A DNA stretch of 25,110 bases from Dokdonella_A sp035545255 (GTDB lineage Bacteria; Pseudomonadota; Gammaproteobacteria; Xanthomonadales; Rhodanobacteraceae), in contig DASZYR010000105.1 in assembly GCA_035545255.1 (NCBI GenBank), positions 1 to 25,110 on the forward strand, written 5' to 3'. The translations under genes were made by a program, and so were the position numbers. The stretch's first letter is position 1. Every line of letters starts with the position of its first letter. The notes under the pieces were generated by a model. That model was not told the origin of the DNA and made no database searches. It saw nothing but the letters and a program-made list of their open reading frames with translations. Below are positions 1-7,597 of the stretch, one piece after another.

Positions 1-58
1 TGCGCGTGGCCTCGCCGAGAGCACGCGTGATGGACTCCCGGAGCAGTGTGTGTCGCAT
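1..58 (-). CDS. 5' end of an unrecognised gene (partial)
   Basis: Only the first 19 codons lie in the window; the gene runs off the left edge. The peptide begins MRHTLLRESITRALGEATR. The start is well supported: on the minus strand AGGAG sits 6 bases before the ATG. The N-terminus looks helical and charged, with no signal peptide visible so far. Too little is present to name a family. Its leader (positions 59-121) contains a nested inverted repeat that covers part of the ribosome binding site. Confidence 0.5.
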   Translation of the reverse strand, partial: MRHTLLRESITRALGEATR

Positions 59-376
59 GTGGATCTCCTGCGTTCTTGTTGAATGGCCGTCGGGGACGGT
101 GGAAAGCGCGTTCAACGCAGGACATTAAGAAATCGTGACAAAGCACTCTTGGTGGTTTCTTTCCGGAAGACTTGGAAAAAATTGTCGGATCGCCGATCGA
201 GTGCGTTCGGGATGCGACATCCCATCGGAATCGCGTGAGGAACGCGACCCCGAAGTCTCACGCGAGGGACCGAGCCCGCCGAGGCATCCTTGCGGGGATG
301 TGACGTCCGGCGACTCCGGATCAGCCGTTACGCGTGAAGCGATGCGTCTTCAGCACGGCCGTCGGCGCAAATCCGA
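59..376. other. 318-bp intergenic region, no gene seen
   Basis: This stretch lies between the end of the AraC-family gene and the start of the left-edge gene. I see no credible coding sequence in it: a 127-codon plus-strand ORF starting here runs antisense into the AraC gene and has no family character. The part around 125-200 is visibly less GC-rich than its surroundings, as expected of a promoter region, but no good -35/-10 pair at correct spacing stood out. The left 60 bases hold the structured leader listed separately. Confidence 0.5.
67..121 (-). promoter_or_regulatory. Nested hairpin in the leader of the left-edge gene
   Basis: CCTGC (67-71) pairs with GCAGG (117-121), GTTGAA (78-83) with TTCAAC (111-116), and CCGTC (87-91) with GACGG (95-99), giving a three-level nested inverted repeat. 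An alternative outer stem is CCTGCGTT (67-74) with AACGCAGG (114-121). In the minus-strand transcript the 3' arm overlaps the AGGAG ribosome binding site at 65-69. Folding could therefore limit translation of the gene starting at 58. The pairing is seen directly; the regulatory role is inferred. Confidence 0.35.
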
Positions 377-1318
377 TCAGGCGACGGCAGCCGTCGCGCG
401 GCGCCGGACCGCCGTCGCAGTGCGTCCGAACCGCTGCTTGAACGATCGCGCGAACGCGCAGCGGTCTTCGAACCCGCTCGCGCGCGCGACTTCGGTGATG
501 CTGAGCTCGGTGTCGTAGACGAGCCGGAACGCATGGCGCAGCCGATGCTCCATCAGCACGGCGTGCGGCGTCTCGCCATAGACCGCGTTGAACGTGCGCA
601 CGAAATGGCACGGCGAATAATTCGCGACGCGCGCAAACCCGGCGACGCCAAGATCGAGGTTGCTGCTCGACTCCATCCAGTTGTACACGCGCTGCAACCG
701 CAGAAACACGCTGCGGCGCTGCGCGAGCGTGCGTCCCGGGCAGCGCCTGATCATCGGAACGAACGACGCTTGCAGTTCGGCCAGCAGGCTCGCGAACTGC
801 AGCAGCACGACGGAATCGTCCGTTGCGTGCTCTGCGCGGCGCGCCTCGCGGGCGACGCGCACGGCCGAGCGCCGTACCAGACGGCTTGCGAGGTGCACGG
901 CGGGAAACAGCAGCGGTTCCGAAAGCGGCATGTCGCGCGCGGCATCGAACAGCTGGCGCCAGACCGCGTTCGGAGCCACGAAGGCGAGCCACAGCGCCGA
1001 CCGCCCTCCGATCGCCTGGAGGCGCTGGCCGGATTCGGCGATGAGCACCTGGCCGCGATTCAGGACGCGCGAGCCGTCGCCGTCGGTCGTCCTCAGGCGA
1101 CCGCGCAGCGGAATGAGCACGGTCGGATGCTCGCTGCTCTGCATCGCGCACGCACGGCCGGACCCGAGGAGGATGCGGAGCGTCTGCCCGCTCGACATGG
1201 GCTCATCGTCTGCGGATCGCGCGATGCGTCCGTTGACGGCAAGCTGCTCGAAGTCGATGCGAATCGAGCGAGCGCCCGGCCGCGCTGCAATCGCGATGCT
1301 GCCGTTACCGCCGTCCAT
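377..1318 (-). CDS. AraC-family transcriptional regulator
   Basis: A DNA-binding regulator of 313 aa. The N-terminal half (about residues 1-150) looks like the cupin-type sensing domain of AraC-like regulators. The C-terminal ~100 residues hold the double helix-turn-helix: a first unit around 'LDLGVAGFARVANYSPCHFV', then 'FNAVYGETPHAVLMEHRLRHA', and a second unit around 'LSITEVARASGFEDRCAF' leading to 'SFKQRFG', the usual end of the AraC signature. A longer ORF starts at 1369, but I chose the ATG at 1318 because AAGGAG lies 6 bases upstream of it. The gene stands alone between the left-edge gene and pgi, all on the same strand. Its target and inducer cannot be told; the left-edge gene is a possible target by position only. 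Confidence 0.88.
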   Translation of the reverse strand: MDGGNGSIAIAARPGARSIRIDFEQLAVNGRIARSADDEPMSSGQTLRILLGSGRACAMQSSEHPTVLIPLRGRLRTTDGDGSRVLNRGQVLIAESGQRLQAIGGRSALWLAFVAPNAVWRQLFDAARDMPLSEPLLFPAVHLASRLVRRSAVRVAREARRAEHATDDSVVLLQFASLLAELQASFVPMIRRCPGRTLAQRRSVFLRLQRVYNWMESSSNLDLGVAGFARVANYSPCHFVRTFNAVYGETPHAVLMEHRLRHAFRLVYDTELSITEVARASGFEDRCAFARSFKQRFGRTATAVRRRATAAVA

Positions 1319-1567
1319 GCGCGGCTCCTTCGCGAGCGTGAGCGCGCGCAGGCGGAAGGAAAGCGGCAATCCCTCGCGGGAACCTCGAAGCGATGCGGAA
1401 CATCTTTCCCTCGACAGGCCGGTGACGGTCCGACTCTGTTACGGGATTCGAGGGAGGAGCCGGTCACGACCGGCCGATAGTCGATGCGGCGGCTCGCCGC
1501 GACCGCCGGTTTCGCGCCGAGGGGAAGCTCCGCCAGAGTGCCGGCGGCACCGGGGAGCAGCCGGCGA

Positions 1568-3190
1568 TCAGCGTACCGACCGGATCGCAGCGATCAGTGC
1601 CCGTGTCGCGGCATCGAGGCTATCCGCACTGCTGCCGGCGAGCGCGGGCTGGATCGTCTTCGCCAAGGTCTTGCCGAGCTCCACGCCCCACTGGTCGAAA
1701 GCGTTGACGTTCCACAGCAGCGATTGGACGAAGACCTTGTGTTCGTGGAGCGCGAGCAGCATGCCGAGGCTCTCGGGCGTCAGCGCGTCGAGAAGGATCG
1801 TCGTGCTCGGACGGTCGCCGGGAAACGTGCGTTGCGCCGCGAGCGTCCGACGTTCCGCTTCGCTGCCATCGCCGAGGTCGGCGAGCGCTTCCTCGCGGGT
1901 CTTGCCGAGTGCCAGCGCGGCTCCTTGCGCGAGCAGGTTCGCCAGCAGCGCGGCGTGATTCTCCTGGAGTCCGTGCGCGGCACGCACGACGCCGACGAAA
2001 TCGACCGGCACGACGTCGGTGCCCTGATGCAGGGCCTGGAAAAACGCATGTTGCGCGTTCGTGCCGACATTGCCCCAGATCACCGGCACCGTCGCCTGCG
2101 CGACCGCCGCGCCGTCCGGAGTGGCCGACTTGCCGAGGCTCTCCATCTCGAGCTGCTGGAGATACGCCGGAAGCTCGGCGAGGCTGTCGAGATACGGTAC
2201 GACCGCGCTGGCCGCACAGCCGAGCGCGTTGCGATTCCATGCGCCGACGAGCGCGAGCAGCACGGGCAGGTTCGCGCGCCACGGCGCGCTCCGGAAGTGA
2301 TCGTCGATGGCGGCTGCGCCACGCAGCAGCGCGCGGAATCCCGGCATGCCGAGCGCGAGCGCAACGACGAGCCCTGCGGCGGACCAGACCGAATACCGGC
2401 CGCCGACGAAGTCCCACATCGGCAGGACGCGCCCGGGCGGGACGCCGAACGCGCGCGCGGCCTCGACATTCGCGCTGACGGCGACGAAATGCCGGTCGGC
2501 GGCGGCGCTGTCTCCGGCATGACCGGCGCGCAGCCATTCGCGCAGGAGATGGCCGTTGAGCAGCGTCTCCTGCGTCGAGAAGCTCTTGGAAACGAGCAGG
2601 ACGAGGGTGCGGCGCGGATCGAGCGTCCGCATCAGCGCGGCCGTGCGGTGACCGTCGACGTTCGGCAGGAAATGACAGCGCACCTTGCCGACGCCGAACG
2701 CTGCGAGCGACTCGACGGCGAGGCGCGGCCCGAGATCGGATCCGCCGATGCCGAGGTTGACGACGTCGGTGATGCGGGTCGCAAGACCGATGCCGCCGTC
2801 CGTGCCGCCATGGATCGCGTCCACGAGCGATTCCATGCGTTCCTGCGTCGCGCCGATCTCGTCGAGAACGCCGCGGGGCGCGAGCGCGGGCAGGTGCGAT
2901 TCGCCGGCACGCAGAGCCGTGTGCAGAACCGCGCGCTTTTCCGACGTGTTGACGGGCTCGCCGCGGAACATCGCGTCGCGCGCGTCGGCCCAGCGCGATC
3001 GCTCGGCGATTGCGCCGAGCGCCTCGAGCGCGTCGTCGTCGATCTTCTGTCGCGAGAAATCGATCAGCAGCGGACCGACGCGGTGCTGATGGCGCGCGGC
3101 GCGATCCGGCTCGGCGACGAGATCGCGAAGATGGCGCTTGCGAAGCCGCGCGGCGTGTCCGGCGAGAAGCGCGAGGTCGGAATCGAGCAT
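1568..3190 (-). CDS. pgi: Glucose-6-phosphate isomerase
   Basis: This cytoplasmic enzyme interconverts glucose 6-phosphate and fructose 6-phosphate. It is 540 aa, the usual bacterial length. Family marks are 'LGIGGSDLGPRLA' (about 146-158), the sugar-phosphate-binding 'SKSFSTQET' (201-209), signature 1 'DFVGGRYSVWSAAG' (260-273) and signature 2 'FDQWGVELGK' (498-507) with Lys507. At the position where many isomerases have Glu in 'WGEPGTNGQH', this protein has Asn374 ('WGNVGTNAQH'); I recall Pseudomonas-type enzymes also lacking that Glu, so it is probably still active. GGAG lies 5 bases before the ATG. It follows panD by about 100 bases and is probably co-transcribed with it. Confidence 0.97.
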   Translation of the reverse strand: MLDSDLALLAGHAARLRKRHLRDLVAEPDRAARHQHRVGPLLIDFSRQKIDDDALEALGAIAERSRWADARDAMFRGEPVNTSEKRAVLHTALRAGESHLPALAPRGVLDEIGATQERMESLVDAIHGGTDGGIGLATRITDVVNLGIGGSDLGPRLAVESLAAFGVGKVRCHFLPNVDGHRTAALMRTLDPRRTLVLLVSKSFSTQETLLNGHLLREWLRAGHAGDSAAADRHFVAVSANVEAARAFGVPPGRVLPMWDFVGGRYSVWSAAGLVVALALGMPGFRALLRGAAAIDDHFRSAPWRANLPVLLALVGAWNRNALGCAASAVVPYLDSLAELPAYLQQLEMESLGKSATPDGAAVAQATVPVIWGNVGTNAQHAFFQALHQGTDVVPVDFVGVVRAAHGLQENHAALLANLLAQGAALALGKTREEALADLGDGSEAERRTLAAQRTFPGDRPSTTILLDALTPESLGMLLALHEHKVFVQSLLWNVNAFDQWGVELGKTLAKTIQPALAGSSADSLDAATRALIAAIRSVR

Positions 3191-3264
3191 GGAGGCTCCG
3201 TGGAACGGCGTGCTTCCGATCTTGCGCGGGGCGCAAGGTCGAAGGAACGGCCGATGTCGATCCT

Positions 3265-3284
3265 TTCGTGCGCTGACGCACGAA
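3265..3284. other. Stem-loop between panD and pgi
   Basis: TTCGTGCG (3265-3272), loop CTGA, CGCACGAA (3277-3284): a perfect 8-bp stem just beyond the panD stop codon. No T-run follows on the minus strand, so it is not a standard intrinsic terminator. It may act as an mRNA stabiliser or partial attenuator between panD and pgi; that role is inferred. Confidence 0.35.
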
Positions 3285-3290
3285 GGGCGC

Positions 3291-3671
3291 TCAGGCCGCC
3301 TGCTTCGGAATCGACGTGTTCGTATGCGTCAGCTTGTTGTGGCGATCGACGTAGACGAGCTGCGGCTTGTGCAGCGCCGCCTCGGCTTCGCCGTAAACGC
3401 CGTACGCCGCGATGATGATGATGTCTCCCGGCTGCGCTCGATGCGCGGCCGCGCCATTGATCGAGATGATCCCGGAGCCCTCGTCCGCACGGATCGCATA
3501 GGTCGAGAAGCGTTCGCCGTTGTTGACGTTGTAGATGTGGATCTGCTCGTACTCGCGGATGCCCGAGCTGTCGAGCAGGCTCCCGTCGATCGCGCAGGAT
3601 CCTTCGTAATGCAGTTCCGCGTGTGTCACCGTCGCGCGGTGGATCTTCGCTTTGAGCATGTTGAGCTGCAT
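3291..3671 (-). CDS. panD: Aspartate 1-decarboxylase (pyruvoyl enzyme precursor)
   Basis: Converts L-aspartate to beta-alanine, the amine half of pantothenate. With the ATG at 3671 the protein is 126 aa and begins MQLNMLKAKIHRATVTHAEL. GGAG lies 5 bases upstream, and this start puts the self-cleavage pair at Gly24-Ser25 in 'HYEGSCAID', as in Escherichia coli PanD. Cleavage there makes the pyruvoyl cofactor from Ser25. 'IYNVNNGERF' and 'NGAAAHRAQPGDIIII' are further family motifs. It is separated from panC by an intrinsic terminator and has its own candidate promoter (3747-3775), so it seems to be transcribed with pgi rather than with panB and panC. Confidence 0.97.
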   Translation of the reverse strand: MQLNMLKAKIHRATVTHAELHYEGSCAIDGSLLDSSGIREYEQIHIYNVNNGERFSTYAIRADEGSGIISINGAAAHRAQPGDIIIIAAYGVYGEAEAALHKPQLVYVDRHNKLTHTNTSIPKQAA

Positions 3672-3746
3672 GGGCACTCCGGACGTTTGTCGCATTCATG
3701 CAACAGACCGGGACGGCCGACGGCCCCAAGCATGCTGCAACGCCGC

Positions 3747-3775
3747 AATATGCGCCGCAAGCGCTTGAGTTTCAA
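3747..3775 (-). promoter_or_regulatory. Candidate sigma-70 promoter for panD-pgi
   Basis: On the minus strand TTGAAA (3775-3770, 5 of 6 to consensus) is followed after exactly 17 bases by CATATT (3752-3747, 4 of 6). Transcription would start near 3740, about 70 bases before panD and just past the panBC terminator. The fit and position are good; activity is inferred. Confidence 0.5.
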
Positions 3776-3786
3776 GCTCGGCGGGC

Positions 3787-3821
3787 AAAAAAAACCCTCG
3801 CAGCGTGTCCGCGCGAGGGTT
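3787..3821 (-). terminator. Rho-independent terminator after panC
   Basis: On the minus strand AACCCTCGC (3821-3813) pairs perfectly with GCGAGGGTT (3801-3793) around an 11-base loop, and the stem runs directly into a tract of eight T (3794-3787). It lies about 115 bases past the panC stop and should end the pcnB-folK-panB-panC transcript. It is the clearest intrinsic terminator in the window. Confidence 0.88.
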
Positions 3822-3838
3822 CTCAATCGGAGTGACGA

Positions 3839-3943
3839 TTACCTTACAATGCGCCCTGCTTGCCGCCAGGGCAACAAAGACGTTGCAAAAATCCCAGCGG
3901 CGGTTGGGAGAATACCACAACCTGAAGCAAAAGCACTACTCAT
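3839..3943 (-). CDS. Possible 34-aa ORF overlapping the panC stop (doubtful)
   Basis: The ATG at 3943 overlaps the last 8 bases of panC (GATGAGTAG) and the frame runs 34 codons to TAA at 3839-3841, 18 bases before the terminator stem. The peptide starts MSSAFASGCGILPTAAGIFA and is hydrophobic in the middle. No ribosome binding site of its own is evident; translation would rely on coupling to panC. I do not recognise it, and an ORF this short can arise by chance. It might equally be 3' untranslated sequence. Confidence 0.15.
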   Translation of the reverse strand: MSSAFASGCGILPTAAGIFATSLLPWRQAGRIVR

Positions 3944-4787
3944 CGAGCAAAAGATTATCAATGAGACGCGTCGAACCCAGTCTCGCCGCGATCAGCGCGA
4001 TCAGGGGCCGCGATTCGCCGACCATCGGCGTCCCGAGGTCTTCCGCCCGACGGACGACCGCATAGTCCGGTACGAACCCGGCGCGCCGCAGGGAAGCATC
4101 GGCTTCGGCCTCGATCGCGGCGAACGGCTCGCCGCGCCGCTTCGCCTCACGCATCGACCCGAGCGTCGCACGGATCGCTGCCGCGCGCTCGCGCTGCTCC
4201 GGATCGAGATACTGGTTGCGCGAGCTCATCGCAAGGCCGCTCGCTTCGCGCGCGGTGGGCGCATCGACGATCTCGATCGGGAATCCGAGATCGCGCGTCA
4301 GGCGCCGGATCACGAGCAGCTGCTGGTAATCCTTGCGCCCGAACACGGCAACGTCCGGCTGGACGATGGTGAAGAGCTTCGTCACCACGGTTGCGACGCC
4401 GTCGAAATGGCCCGGGCGCGCCGCGCCTTCGAGCATGTCGAAACCGGGCACGCTGACGCGCACGGTCCCGGCGGGACCGAACGGGTAGATCTCGTCGACC
4501 GACGGCGCGAACAGCGCATCGCAGCCGTTCGCCGCAAGCCCCGCGGCATCGGCATCCGGAGTGCGCGGATAGCGTGCGAAATCCTCGCTCGGCCCGAACT
4601 GCGTCGGATTCACGAACACGCTCGCGACGACGACGCCGGCGTGCTCGCGCGCGAGCGCGACGAGCGAATAATGACCCGCGTGCAGGTTGCCCATCGTCGG
4701 CACGAACGCGACGCGGCGCCCGCTACGGCGCGCGTCGTCGAGAAAGGCACGAAGATCGGCGGCGCGCGCGAAGATCGGCAGCGCCAT
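3936..4787 (-). CDS. panC: Pantothenate synthetase (pantoate--beta-alanine ligase)
   Basis: Joins pantoate and beta-alanine with ATP to give pantothenate, AMP and pyrophosphate, in the cytoplasm. It has 283 aa, the normal length. Marks of the family are 'VPTMGNLHAGHYSLV' near the N-terminus (the HIGH-type nucleotide-binding motif), 'SVFVNPTQFGPSEDF', 'HFDGVATVVTKLF', 'FGRKDYQQL' and 'AMSSRNQYL' (the KMSKS-equivalent loop). The ATG at 4787 is one base past the panB stop (TGAGATG), so translation is very likely coupled to panB. The C-terminus is near the operon terminator. Its other substrate comes from PanD, encoded in the neighbouring transcription unit. Confidence 0.97.
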   Translation of the reverse strand: MALPIFARAADLRAFLDDARRSGRRVAFVPTMGNLHAGHYSLVALAREHAGVVVASVFVNPTQFGPSEDFARYPRTPDADAAGLAANGCDALFAPSVDEIYPFGPAGTVRVSVPGFDMLEGAARPGHFDGVATVVTKLFTIVQPDVAVFGRKDYQQLLVIRRLTRDLGFPIEIVDAPTAREASGLAMSSRNQYLDPEQRERAAAIRATLGSMREAKRRGEPFAAIEAEADASLRRAGFVPDYAVVRRAEDLGTPMVGESRPLIALIAARLGSTRLIDNLLLDE

Positions 4788-4788
4788 C

Positions 4789-5601
4789 TCAGTAGCTGTG
4801 CCCGGCATCCGGGAACGCACGCGAGCGCACCGCGTCGGCGTAGGCCGAGAGCGCGCCGACGATCGAATCCTGCCCGGCGAGAAAATTCCTGACGAAGCGC
4901 GGACGGCGTCCGCTGCCGAGCCCGATGAGGTCGTACATGACGAGAACCTGTCCGTCGCAATCGACGCCGGCGCCGATGCCGATCGTCGGAATCGCAAGCC
5001 CGTTCGTGATCTCCGCCGCGAGCGCCGATGGCACGCATTCGAGCACGAGAAGGTCGGCACCGGCTTCCTCGACCTCGCGCGCGGCGCTGCGCAGGCGTGC
5101 GGCCGCGGCTTCCTCGCGGCCCTGTACGCGGAATCCGCCGAGCTTGTGCACCGATTGCGGCGTGAGGCCGAGATGCGCGCATACGGGAACGTCGCGCTCG
5201 GCGAGCGCGCGGATGACGTCGCTGGCCCAGCCCGAGCCTTCGAGCTTGACCATCGCGGCGCCGCCCTCGCCCATCAGGCGGCGCGCGGTCGCGAGCGCGG
5301 TCGGCGCGTCGCGAGCGCTGAGGAACGGCATGTCGGCGATCAGGAGAGCGCGACGAAGGCCCCGCGCCGCGCAGGCGGTGTGATAGACGAGCTGGTCGAC
5401 GGTCACCGGCAGCGTGCTCGCATGTCCCTGCACGACCATGCCGAGCGAATCGCCGACGAGCACGACGTCGACGCCGGCCGCGTCGGCGGCTGCGGCAAAG
5501 CTGGCGTCGTATGCGGTGACGGCGACGATCTTCTCGCCGCGCCGTTTCTGCTCGCGAAGCTCGGGCACCGAGACCGGGACGCTGCCGGCGTGCGAAGACA
5601 T
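4789..5601 (-). CDS. panB: 3-methyl-2-oxobutanoate hydroxymethyltransferase
   Basis: First committed step of pantoate synthesis: transfers a hydroxymethyl group from 5,10-methylene-tetrahydrofolate to 2-oxoisovalerate, giving ketopantoate. It has 270 aa, typical length. Visible motifs are 'VTAYDASFA', the metal-binding 'VLVGDSLGMV', 'DMPFLSA', 'AHLGLTPQSVHKLGGF', 'LVLECVP' (catalytic Glu) and 'IGIGAGVDCDGQVLV'. The start at 5601 has GGAGG 5 bases upstream, the strongest ribosome binding site of this operon. It lies 50 bases after folK and directly before panC. Placing a folate gene next to a folate-dependent enzyme is also seen in E. coli. Confidence 0.97.
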   Translation of the reverse strand: MSSHAGSVPVSVPELREQKRRGEKIVAVTAYDASFAAAADAAGVDVVLVGDSLGMVVQGHASTLPVTVDQLVYHTACAARGLRRALLIADMPFLSARDAPTALATARRLMGEGGAAMVKLEGSGWASDVIRALAERDVPVCAHLGLTPQSVHKLGGFRVQGREEAAAARLRSAAREVEEAGADLLVLECVPSALAAEITNGLAIPTIGIGAGVDCDGQVLVMYDLIGLGSGRRPRFVRNFLAGQDSIVGALSAYADAVRSRAFPDAGHSY

Positions 5602-5651
5602 GCTCGCCTCCTTACCGAAACGGCGATTATTCCGCGATGCCGCTCGGCGGC

Positions 5652-6155
5652 TCAAGCCGCGCCGGATTCGGCGAGCGGCATGCAGCCGGCCGTGCCGATG
5701 CGCGCAAGCAGCTCCCGGACGCGGCCTTGTCCCGGCACGACAAGACCGGGATCGAGATCGGCGAGCGGCAGGAGCGCGAACGCGCGCTCGCCGAGGCGCG
5801 GGTGCGGGATCGAAAGGCCGGGCTCGTCGACGCGCCGATCGCCATACAGCAGGACGTCGAGATCGATCACGCGAGGTCCCCAGCGCGTACCGTCGCGCGT
5901 GCGACCGTGCGCGCGCTCGATCGCGAGCAGCGCGCCGAGCAGATCGCGCGGAGAAAGCCGCGTCGCGATCGCAGCCGCGGCGTTGACGAAGGCCGGCTGG
6001 TCGACATCGCCCCAAGGTGCCGTCCGGAACAGCCGCGAGGCACGGAGCCGCCGCGATCGATCGAGCCCGTCGAGCGCCTCGATCGCCGAGCGCACCTGCC
6101 GCTCGGGATCGTCGAGGTTGCTGCCGATCCCGACGTAGGCGACGGCTTCGTCCAT
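5652..6155 (-). CDS. folK: 6-hydroxymethyl-7,8-dihydropterin pyrophosphokinase
   Basis: Transfers pyrophosphate from ATP to 6-hydroxymethyl-dihydropterin in folate synthesis. The protein has 167 aa, close to E. coli FolK. It shows 'AYVGIGSNLDDPERQV' at the N-terminus, 'LFRTAPWGDVDQPAFVNAA' (pterin site), 'GPRVIDLDVLLYG' (the two Asp bind magnesium) and 'PHPRLGERAFALLPLADLDP'. Its ATG is 3 bases past the pcnB stop, and no separate ribosome binding site is obvious, so it is probably translated by coupling to pcnB. It is the second gene of the pcnB-folK-panB-panC operon. Confidence 0.96.
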   Translation of the reverse strand: MDEAVAYVGIGSNLDDPERQVRSAIEALDGLDRSRRLRASRLFRTAPWGDVDQPAFVNAAAAIATRLSPRDLLGALLAIERAHGRTRDGTRWGPRVIDLDVLLYGDRRVDEPGLSIPHPRLGERAFALLPLADLDPGLVVPGQGRVRELLARIGTAGCMPLAESGAA

Positions 6156-6158
6156 GAC

Positions 6159-7535
6159 CTACGCGTCGGGCGCCTTGCCTTCGGACGGCGCCGGCGATTT
6201 GCGCCGTCGGCGGCGCGGCCGGCGGCGCTTTCTGGCCGGCTCGGCGGTTTCGTTCGCCTCGGCGTCGACGGCAGGATCGGACAGCGCCTTCGCGAGCGCT
6301 GGCGCATCCATCTGCTGCGCGGCGGTCCACCACTCGGCGAGTTCGACCAGCGCGGGCGACCCGGAGCTGCGCAGAAGCAGGAAATCGTAGGCCGCGCGGA
6401 AGCGCGGATGCGCCATCAGCCGGTGCACGCGCTTCTTGACGCGCTGCTCGAAGCGCGGCTGCAGGATCCAGATCTCCTCGATGCTGGTGGCGAAGCGGCG
6501 CGGAATCGCGACGCGCCTGGCCTGCTCGCTCATGATGCGCGTGCTCGCCAGCGCCCACGCGGCAACGGGATCGCTGCCTTCGGCGATCATCGCTTCAGCC
6601 GTCTCGCGCACCGGTTCCCAGAGCAGCGCGGCGAACAGGAAGGCCGGCGTCACGGGTTTTTCGGCGCGTACGCGCTCGTCGGTGCTCGCGAGCGTGCGCT
6701 CGAGCAGCACGCGGAAGCGGTCGGCATGCGGGCCCGCGAGCGAGCGGGCCGTCGCCGGGAAGACGTGCAGGATGAGGCCGTGCGTCTGCAACGCGTGGAA
6801 GCTCGCAAGACCGTAACCGGACAGGAACAGCTTCAGCGATTCGTCGAAGAGCCGGGCCGGCGGAGCGTCGGCGAGGAGCGGCCCGAGCGCCGCGAACGGC
6901 GCCGCCGTCTCCGGCGCGATCGTGAAATCGAGCTTCGCGGCAAGCCGCGCAGCGCGCAGCATGCGCACCGGATCCTCGCGGTAACGCGATTCGGGATCGC
7001 CGATCAGCCGCAGCATCCGCGCGTCGAGATCGCGCAAGCCGCCGACATAGTCGCGCACGCTGAAATCGGCGATGTCGTAGTACAGCGCGTTGATCGTGAA
7101 GTCGCGCCGCAGCGCGTCTTCCTCGATCGTGCCGTAGACGTTGTCGCGTACGAGGCGCCCGTCGACGAGATGGCGATCGCCGCTGCCGTCGTCGCTCGTG
7201 CCGCGGAACGTCGCGACCTCGACGATCTCGCGTCCGAACACGACATGCGCGAGCCGGAACCGCCGGCCGATCAGCCGGCAGTTGCGGAACAGGCCGCGGA
7301 CTTCCTCGGGCGTCGCGTTCGTCGCGATGTCGAAATCCTTCGGATGCCCGCCCAGCAGCAGGTCGCGCACGGCGCCGCCGACCAGGAAAGCCTGATAGCC
7401 GGCTTCGTTGAGCCGGTAGAGGACGCGCAGGGCGCCATTCGAGATGTTGCGACGCGAGATGCAGTGCTCCGCGCGCGGCGTCACATGCGCTTCGACGGGA
7501 GCGGGCGTCGCCGGCCCTGTTGCTTCTGGACTCAT
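6159..7535 (-). CDS. pcnB: Poly(A) polymerase I
   Basis: Adds poly(A) tails to RNA 3' ends and so promotes RNA decay. It has 458 aa, typical length. The nucleotidyltransferase core is clear: 'AFLVGGAVRDLLLGGHPKDFDIATNA' (about 49-73) with the catalytic Asp67 and Asp69, then 'VVFGREIVEVATFRG' and 'RRDFTINALYYD', then the RNA-binding 'YREDPVRMLRAARLAAKL'. The last ~25 residues are strongly basic (PARKRRRPRRRRRK), as in other PcnB proteins, and probably bind RNA. Its closest relative, the CCA-adding enzyme, lacks this tail, and the pcnB-folK order supports the call. It is the first gene of the operon, reading from the promoter at 7590-7619. Confidence 0.95.
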   Translation of the reverse strand: MSPEATGPATPAPVEAHVTPRAEHCISRRNISNGALRVLYRLNEAGYQAFLVGGAVRDLLLGGHPKDFDIATNATPEEVRGLFRNCRLIGRRFRLAHVVFGREIVEVATFRGTSDDGSGDRHLVDGRLVRDNVYGTIEEDALRRDFTINALYYDIADFSVRDYVGGLRDLDARMLRLIGDPESRYREDPVRMLRAARLAAKLDFTIAPETAAPFAALGPLLADAPPARLFDESLKLFLSGYGLASFHALQTHGLILHVFPATARSLAGPHADRFRVLLERTLASTDERVRAEKPVTPAFLFAALLWEPVRETAEAMIAEGSDPVAAWALASTRIMSEQARRVAIPRRFATSIEEIWILQPRFEQRVKKRVHRLMAHPRFRAAYDFLLLRSSGSPALVELAEWWTAAQQMDAPALAKALSDPAVDAEANETAEPARKRRRPRRRRRKSPAPSEGKAPDA

Positions 7536-7569
7536 TCCAACGAGGCTTCCTTTGAGGCGACGCGCGCGA

Positions 7570-7597
7570 TTGCCGCCTGTTTTTCTTTCGTTATACT
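7570..7597 (+). promoter_or_regulatory. Promoter for tRNA-Glu
   Basis: TTGCCG (7570-7575, 4 of 6), 16-base spacer, TATACT (7592-7597, 5 of 6). Initiation would fall near 7604, about 23 bases before the tRNA. The stretch after the -10 box is GC-rich ('ACGCGAC'), which resembles a stringent-control discriminator; that is inference. Confidence 0.6.

Noticed and set aside
135..518. 127-codon plus-strand frame at the left edge
   Set aside because: Half of it is antisense to the AraC-family gene, there is no ribosome binding site, and the peptide is unremarkable.
1484..3415. 643-codon plus-strand open frame over pgi
   Set aside because: It is antisense to the clearly identified pgi, has Arg-rich low-information content and no domain. 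Long antisense frames are expected in GC-rich DNA.
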